Below are positions 25,334-29,320 of a stretch of 29,320 bases of DNA, one piece after another. Positions within the stretch are counted from its first letter, which is position 1, and each line of letters opens with the position of its first letter. The translations under genes were made by a program, and so were the position numbers. A model generated the notes under the pieces. That model was given only the letters and a program-made list of their open reading frames with translations. It was not told where the DNA came from and made no database searches. Origin of the DNA: DAOQTX01 sp035340715 (GTDB lineage Bacteria; Bacteroidota; Bacteroidia; AKYH767-A; OLB10); NCBI GenBank assembly GCA_035340715.1, contig DAOQTX010000036.1, forward strand, positions 1-29,320, read 5' to 3'.

Positions 25334-26026
25334 TCAAGTCAGTTTTGTGTTGGCTTTGCATAATGCTGAGGGCATCGGGCAGCATTCTTTGTCTTTAACG
25401 CTCTTGCAACCCAATATTGCCAATGATGCTCCAATAACTGGAGCTGTCAGGTAAATCCAAAAGTGGTCAAGTTGTCCTGAAAGTAAGGCAGGGGCAATGG
25501 AACGAGCAGGGTTCATTGATGCACCTGATATTGGTCCCGCAAACATAGCTTCAAGAAGCACAGTCGCACCGATTGCAATGCCTGCCATGATGCCCATTTC
25601 CTTTGAACCTGTCGAAACGTTAATGATAACCAGCATGAGAAATAATGTCAGGATGATTTCAAGGATGAATGATTGCAGAGCGGTGTCAGCAGGCAAGGTA
25701 GCCCCAAGATTAGGATGTGTCGGGAAAAGCAGTATTAATGTCGCACTGGCAAGCATTGCCCCTGCCAGTTGCGAAACGATGTACGGGATTACATGTCTGC
25801 CCGGAAAGCGTCCTGAAAACCAGAACGCAATGGTTACGGCAGGGTTGATATGTGCACCTGAAATGTCTCCAAAGGCGTAAATCATGGCCATTACAATCAG
25901 TCCGAAGGTCAGGGCAATGCCAACGTGTGAAATTGTCCCACCTGTCAGGTCGTTAATGATGATTGCCCCTGTCCCGCAAAAAACCAGTCCGTAGGTCCCG
26001 ATGAGTTCCGCTATGTATTTTTTCAT
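25334..26026 (-). CDS. aquaporin/MIP-family channel, likely arsenite or small-solute channel
   Basis: 230 residues with six membrane helices. It has both half-helix motifs: GAHINPAVT with NPA at 61-63 and GASMNPARS with NPA at 172-174. Aligned by eye to E. coli AqpZ, the selectivity-filter positions are Phe41, Ala160 (His in AqpZ), Ala169 (Thr in AqpZ) and Arg175. Loss of the His widens the pore, as in AqpS, the aquaglyceroporin that lets arsenite out in Sinorhizobium. The Cys-rich tail (DKECCPMPSALCKANTKLT) is unusual and might bind metalloid. Coupling to arsC argues for an arsenic route; glycerol or water transport is the alternative. No arsR lies nearby. Confidence 0.88.
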   Translation of the reverse strand: MKKYIAELIGTYGLVFCGTGAIIINDLTGGTISHVGIALTFGLIVMAMIYAFGDISGAHINPAVTIAFWFSGRFPGRHVIPYIVSQLAGAMLASATLILLFPTHPNLGATLPADTALQSFILEIILTLFLMLVIINVSTGSKEMGIMAGIAIGATVLLEAMFAGPISGASMNPARSIAPALLSGQLDHFWIYLTAPVIGASLAILGCKSVKDKECCPMPSALCKANTKLT

Positions 26027-26102
26027 TATTCAGTGTCTTTATGTTTCTGTGTCCTTTATCACCATGATGCCCAGCGTTCAGGTGGCTAAAAAAAAGCCCG
26101 AC

Positions 26103-26133
26103 CAAAATTACTAAAAACTTATCTAGCCCTAAA
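26103..26133 (-). promoter_or_regulatory. promoter of the aquaporin-arsC operon
   Basis: On the minus strand, TTTA (26133-26130), 19 nt, then TAATTTTG (26110-26103), an exact -7 match. The leader is about 75 nt. A GGGCT/AGCC hairpin around a T run lies at its start. Confidence 0.6.
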
Positions 26134-26311
26134 GCCTGAAATAGTAGCTATCAAACTTAAATTTACTCACATCCCGAGAGTGTTTTTTAGCCGTTTGTTA
26201 TCGAAATACTTTTTCGTCCGTTATTGTTGGGTATCTGTCATGTTAAGTTACAAAGAATGCCGCGGAAAAATTCTCTTTTATACTAATTTAGGTTTAGTCG
26301 ATTGAAAAGAT

Positions 26312-26319
26312 TACCTTTG
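26312..26319 (+). promoter_or_regulatory. promoter -7 element for the helicase/cold-shock cluster
   Basis: TACCTTTG, with TTTA 21 nt upstream as a weak -33 element. It implies a leader of about 180 nt. Confidence 0.6.
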
Positions 26320-26421
26320 TGGCTTACAAGCTAATTAGCGGCCAGTCTTCCTGTTGCGTCATTAAGTTCATTACAGTCTCGATTCACCGCCTCTGACGCA
26401 GACAATCAATTTTAAAAAAAG

Positions 26422-26485
26422 AGTAATATTCCGCTTTGTAGTGCCTTATTGTCGGGTGCATGATATATACTATGTGGATATTACT
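26422..26485 (+). promoter_or_regulatory. stem-loop in the helicase leader
   Basis: AGTAATATTCC and GGATATTACT can form a 10-bp stem with a one-base bulge, ending 17 nt before the helicase ATG. A second pair, TGCGTCA (26355-26361) and TGACGCA (26394-26400), lies upstream. The structure might act as a temperature- or helicase-responsive element. Confidence 0.4.
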
Positions 26486-26502
26486 TTATAAATATAATTA
26501 TA

Positions 26503-27747
26503 ATGCTTTTTAAAGAATTAAATCTTATCCCTCAGTTGTTGCGTGCAGTGCAACAACAAGGGTATCAAAAACCAACTCCTATACAGGAGCAATCTATTCC
26601 AAATCTTCTAAATGGCTATGACCTTTTTGGTTGTGCCCAAACAGGAACCGGTAAAACCGCAGCCTTTTGTATTCCTTTGCTACAACACCTTTTTCAAAAC
26701 AAGAGAGATATTAAGCATAATATACGGGCACTTGTACTGGCACCTACCCGCGAGTTGGCGATCCAGATTGGAGAAAGCCTTCACACCTATGGTTGTTACT
26801 TGCCGTTAAAACATACTGTTATTTATGGTGGTGTTCCGCAACATGCACAAACGAAAGCACTAAGACAAGGTGTTGATATAGTTGTTGCTACTCCCGGACG
26901 CTTACTCGACCTGGTTAGTCAGGGTTACGTGAGATTAGGCAATGTTGAATTTTTAGTGCTTGATGAAGCCGATCAAATGTTGGATATGGGCTTCATTAAT
27001 GACATCAAAAAGATCATTCAGGAAATACCACACAGAAGACAAACGATATTGTTTTCGGCTACGTTGCCGAAGGAAATTCGCAGTTTGGTAGCGAAAATAT
27101 TAAACGATCCGATCCACGTTGAATTAAGTCATGCCAACAACTCAGCAGCCGATACGGTCAATCAAAGTATGTACTTCGTTGACAAGGTGAACAAGCGCAA
27201 CTTGCTTTCACATATTCTTAAAGGGGAGGCTGTAGAAAGTGCGCTCGTATTTATGAGAACTAAACACAGTGCCGATAAGCTGGCGCGGGCATTAAGTAAA
27301 CAAAACATCAGTGTAGAAGCTATTCACGGCAATAAATCACAAGGACAACGACAAAAAACCCTGAATAGGTTTAAGTCTAAACAACTGCGTGTGTTGGTGG
27401 CAACCGATGTGGCGGCACGAGGTATTGATATTGACGACTTGTCGCATGTTATCAACTTTGACCTTCCTCAAACCCCTGAAACGTATGTCCACCGGATTGG
27501 AAGAACCGGAAGGGCGGGCTCATCAGGTATTGCCCTGTCTTTTTGTGGCAGAGACGAAATAGGCACACTTAAAGATATCCATCGTCATTTAGGAAAGAGC
27601 ATTCCTGAAATAACGGAACACCCTTTTTTGACAACAGCATCATTAACTACCAATTCTGAAAAAAGGCAGTCACAAAAGCGAACATCAGGTTACAATACAA
27701 ACACAAAATTTCGGAGATCGTTTAGAGCAAAAAAAAGAGCTTCATAA
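26503..27747 (+). CDS. DEAD-box ATP-dependent RNA helicase (RhlE-like)
   Basis: 414 residues. It unwinds RNA. Motifs in order: Q motif PTPIQEQSIP (25-34), Walker A AQTGTGKT (45-52), PTRELA (81-86), TPGR (130-133), DEAD (154-157), SAT (185-187), ARGIDI (305-310) and HRIGRTGR (330-337). A short basic tail follows (about 375-414, ending RRSFRAKKRAS), as in RhlE-type proteins. It is followed 3 bp later by a small basic protein gene and then a cold-shock protein, pointing to a role in RNA folding at low temperature or in ribosome assembly. Its long leader fits regulated expression. Confidence 0.95.
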   Translation: MLFKELNLIPQLLRAVQQQGYQKPTPIQEQSIPNLLNGYDLFGCAQTGTGKTAAFCIPLLQHLFQNKRDIKHNIRALVLAPTRELAIQIGESLHTYGCYLPLKHTVIYGGVPQHAQTKALRQGVDIVVATPGRLLDLVSQGYVRLGNVEFLVLDEADQMLDMGFINDIKKIIQEIPHRRQTILFSATLPKEIRSLVAKILNDPIHVELSHANNSAADTVNQSMYFVDKVNKRNLLSHILKGEAVESALVFMRTKHSADKLARALSKQNISVEAIHGNKSQGQRQKTLNRFKSKQLRVLVATDVAARGIDIDDLSHVINFDLPQTPETYVHRIGRTGRAGSSGIALSFCGRDEIGTLKDIHRHLGKSIPEITEHPFLTTASLTTNSEKRQSQKRTSGYNTNTKFRRSFRAKKRAS

Positions 27748-27750
27748 TTT

Positions 27751-27972
27751 ATGGGAAGAAAATCGAATGAAAGTTATCTTAAAAAAAAGAAGGCTGACAA
27801 AAAGAAAAAGAAGCGAGACGCCAAATTTCAAAAGAAAATAGAAAAGAAAAACAAATCTAAAAACGGATCACCTGATGATATGATTTCTCATGTAGATGAT
27901 TTTGGCAATATCATTTCTCCGCCATCTGAGCAAGATGAGGCAGAGGAAGATTTGCCAAAGGATAGCAAATAG
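27751..27972 (+). CDS. small lysine-rich protein linked to the cold-shock gene
   Basis: 73 residues. The first half is strongly basic (KKKKADKKKKKRDAKFQKKI), followed by DDMISHVDDFGNIISPPSEQ and an acidic tail. From memory, many Bacteroidota cold-shock proteins of about 150 residues start with such an MGR...KKK...DDM-A-VDE-GNI-(S/T)PP segment fused to a cold-shock domain. Here the two parts look like separate adjacent genes. Probably RNA- or ribosome-binding; that is inference. It lies 3 bp after the helicase gene and 40 bp before the cold-shock gene. Confidence 0.8.
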   Translation: MGRKSNESYLKKKKADKKKKKRDAKFQKKIEKKNKSKNGSPDDMISHVDDFGNIISPPSEQDEAEEDLPKDSK

Positions 27973-28012
27973 ATCAAAACAAAAAAAATATTAATAACTT
28001 AAATCAAAAAAA

Positions 28013-28207
28013 ATGAAAACAGGAACAGTTAAATTTTTCAACCGCCAAAAAGGATTCGGTTTTATCAGGCCCGAAGATTCAGGCGAAGACATCTTTGTAC
28101 ACGAAAGCGGACTTAAGGATGAAATAAAACAGGACGATAAGGTTGAATTTTCGGTGGAGCAAGGGCAAAAAGGATTAAATGCAGTTGAAGTAAGGCGGGT
28201 AGGATAG
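28013..28207 (+). CDS. cold-shock-domain protein
   Basis: 64 residues, a single five-strand OB fold that binds single-stranded RNA. RNP1 is KGFGFI (13-18) and RNP2 is DIFVH (26-30); the C-terminus GQKGLNAVEVRRVG is typical. It is the last gene of the helicase cluster and is followed by a terminator. The 40-bp A-rich gap before it shows no promoter match, so it is likely co-transcribed. Confidence 0.95.
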   Translation: MKTGTVKFFNRQKGFGFIRPEDSGEDIFVHESGLKDEIKQDDKVEFSVEQGQKGLNAVEVRRVG

Positions 28208-28220
28208 TGTCTTAATTATA

Positions 28221-28260
28221 GCGGTAGACTTTGAGGGAAGTTCTGCCGCATTTTAGGTTT
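28221..28260 (+). terminator. terminator of the cold-shock cluster
   Basis: GCGGTAGACTT and AAGTTCTGCCGC form an 11-bp stem with one bulge and a G-T pair, followed by ATTTTAGGTTTT, 13 bp after the cold-shock stop. Confidence 0.7.
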
Positions 28261-28352
28261 TCGATAAGGTCAGTCGGGCTAAATACTACAATTGTTATTC
28301 AAAAATAGTAATTCAATGGTATTGTATATGTCCTGGCGCGATTTTAAGCGGC

Positions 28353-28460
28353 TTTTAAAAAAATACTTCTTCCCGTATAAGCCACTATAAAATGGCACAG
28401 GTTTATTTTTTATTTAAAAGTTTTTTTAGAGGGTTGGGCAACGGCTACCCGTGTTAGGGG
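28353..28460. repeat. dispersed repeat, copy 2 (at the 3' end of the HEPN-like gene)
   Basis: About 108 bp, same orientation as copy 1 (24824-24932) and aligned along its full length with small gaps. It has GTTGGGCAAC where copy 1 has GTTGTGCAAC, so the short palindrome is kept. CTACCC and GGGTAG pair near its end. It stops 8 bp before the stop of the leftward gene. Confidence 0.7.
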
Positions 28461-28468
28461 TAGGCCTT

Positions 28469-29011
28469 CTATCTATTTTTACACAATTCTTCATTTCTCT
28501 TTTCCCAATATTCGCCAAGTTGTTTTCTCGTCTTAAAGATGAGTTCTATAATTTCCGTTAATGAATCTTCTGAAAATTGTAAATATTCTTGTTCCAATCC
28601 ATTTGTAGAAATTCTCAAGTTGACATAAGTGTAGCCATCGTCATCTGTGTTTTCCCAGTCTGCGTGCATAACTAAATTACGCAGTCTGCCAGTTTCCCTT
28701 AAATTAGTTAGTAGATTTTCATATCCTTCAATATTTATGTCACATGCAGAGTGAAAGTCTTCGCTAAAACGTTTGAACAAGTCAACTTTTGTGGAATATT
28801 TCATTTTATGTAAAACTATTAATCCAGTTGAGTCAGTTCTGTCTGTAAATATTTCACAAATTATTCCGTCAAGTGATTTTTCTAGTCCATTAAAATACAT
28901 AACAATATACCCAATAAGAGGAAGAGAGTTTTCCAAATACTCTTCAGCTTTTTCTTCATCTTCGATTTCGTGATAAAGATGTTGTTCAAATATTTTCTTT
29001 TTTTGCTTCAT
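28469..29011 (-). CDS. orphan protein with HEPN-like RX4H motif
   Basis: 180 residues, all-helical in appearance, with no signal peptide or membrane span. Two features recall HEPN-type proteins: an early helix with IGYIVMYFNGLEKSLDGII (33-51) and GRLRNLVMHADWE, where Arg111-Asn112...His116 fits the RX4-6H motif of HEPN ribonucleases. HEPN proteins are often toxins or antiviral RNases, usually paired with an antitoxin; none is visible, but the gene may be a lone effector or a non-catalytic member. No promoter consensus was found upstream. It is flanked by a dispersed repeat on its 3' side and low-complexity DNA on its 5' side, typical of accessory genes. Confidence 0.7.
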   Translation of the reverse strand: MKQKKKIFEQHLYHEIEDEEKAEEYLENSLPLIGYIVMYFNGLEKSLDGIICEIFTDRTDSTGLIVLHKMKYSTKVDLFKRFSEDFHSACDINIEGYENLLTNLRETGRLRNLVMHADWENTDDDGYTYVNLRISTNGLEQEYLQFSEDSLTEIIELIFKTRKQLGEYWEKRNEELCKNR

Positions 29012-29320
29012 CTTATTATCTGTTTCACGTCATTTAGACTTACCGCTAACGTTTTGACGCTTGGCGCAGTGGTGGATTTTGGAGAAATATTAAAAAATAA
29101 ATATACTAATGCTTTACCAATATTAATTATTTATAGGCAATAATTAAATATGGGCTTTTTAGAAGTGATTATGGTTTCTTGATGATGGATTATTATTTGT
29201 TGAACGTTGAATATTGATGCTTGATTATTGAATATGGGTGATTGACTGTTGGATATGGTTTGTTGATGGTGAATTATGTTTTCTTGATGATGAATTATGG
29301 TTTGATTACAACTGATGATG
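29012..29320. other. 309-bp gene-free right edge
   Basis: No gene. It begins with ACTTACCGCTAACGTTTTG (29037-29055) and GACGCTTGGCGCAG, a motif resembling boundaries seen beside accessory genes. It contains the perfect 9-bp stem TTAATTATT/AATAATTAA (29123-29147) and ends in degenerate repeats. Confidence 0.5.
29170..29320. repeat. degenerate low-complexity tandem repeat
   Basis: Repeated TTGATGATGAATTATGGTTT-like units of about 21 bp. The best pair is TTGATGGTGAATTATGTTTTC followed by a TTGATGATGAATTATGGTTTG unit; older units further left are diverged. It runs off the window edge. Confidence 0.65.

Larger units (their letters stand above)
26027..26502. other. 476-bp divergent intergenic region: two promoters and the helicase leader
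   Basis: No gene found. Leftward promoter for aquaporin-arsC at 26103-26133, rightward promoter for the helicase at 26312, and a leader of about 185 nt with two potential stems (26355-26400 and 26422-26485). The 26140-26290 part shows nothing I recognise. Confidence 0.6.

Noticed and set aside
28461..29060. Definite integron gene cassette
   Set aside because: Only short core-like motifs; no integrase, no clear attC fold. Kept only as one hypothesis for the repeat.
29170..29320. CRISPR array at the right edge
   Set aside because: Units are degenerate and contiguous, with no constant repeat and unique spacers, and no cas gene nearby.

Overview
The window looks like a chromosomal segment from a member of the Bacteroidota, probably a Flavobacteriales- or Chitinophagales-like lineage. 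The evidence is the AT-rich base composition, promoters of the TAnnTTTG type, starts that almost never carry a Shine-Dalgarno sequence, a type IX secretion (T9SS) C-terminal sorting domain, a PorE-like OmpA protein, and the gene order rpsU-xerC-raiA-tRNAs-tuf-tRNA-Trp-secE-nusG-rplKAJL-rpoB.

Left third (1-10421, nearly all leftward): a large translation and transcription operon. Reading leftward from a promoter at about 8750-8780 it runs tRNA-Thr(TGT), tRNA-Tyr(GTA), tRNA-Gly(TCC), tRNA-Thr(GGT), tuf, tRNA-Trp(CCA), secE, nusG, rplK, rplA, rplJ, rplL and rpoB. rpoB is cut by the window edge and has no ATG start. Upstream of it, also leftward, are rpsU, xerC and raiA. rpsU carries a textbook Shine-Dalgarno sequence, which is exceptional here and fits bS21 autoregulation. 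A strong terminator lies between rpsU and xerC.

Middle (10422-17359): housekeeping nucleotide and translation genes. These are pyrG (CTP synthase), a FadL/OmpP1-type outer-membrane porin, purM, prfA, pyrF (overlapping prfA by one base) and yajQ. Several have TAnnTTTG promoters very close to the start codon.

Right-centre (17488-24633): envelope genes. A tight four-gene operon encodes a T9SS-sorted FG-GAP/VCBS propeller protein, a small lipoprotein, a lipoprotein with a CX4CH haem-type motif joined to a YncE-like propeller, and a DCC-family thiol oxidoreductase. It is followed by a small protein of unknown function, two tandem terminators and a PorE-like TPR/PD40/OmpA protein.

Right end (24634-29320): an accessory-looking zone. 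An aquaporin-arsC pair (arsenic detoxification, visibly richer in G+C than its surroundings) and a cold-shock cluster (DEAD-box helicase with a long structured leader, a small basic protein, a cold-shock-domain protein) are followed by an orphan HEPN-like gene. Two diverged copies of a roughly 108-bp repeat sit directly at the 3' ends of the two leftward accessory units. They suggest a dispersed or cassette-like element. The right edge is degenerate low-complexity repeat.

The most interesting leads are the propeller/cytochrome/DCC operon, the paired repeat with its adjoining accessory genes, the HEPN-like orphan, the arsenic channel with its unusual filter residues, and the 17-base sequence shared by the promoters of the tRNA-tuf operon and rpsU.
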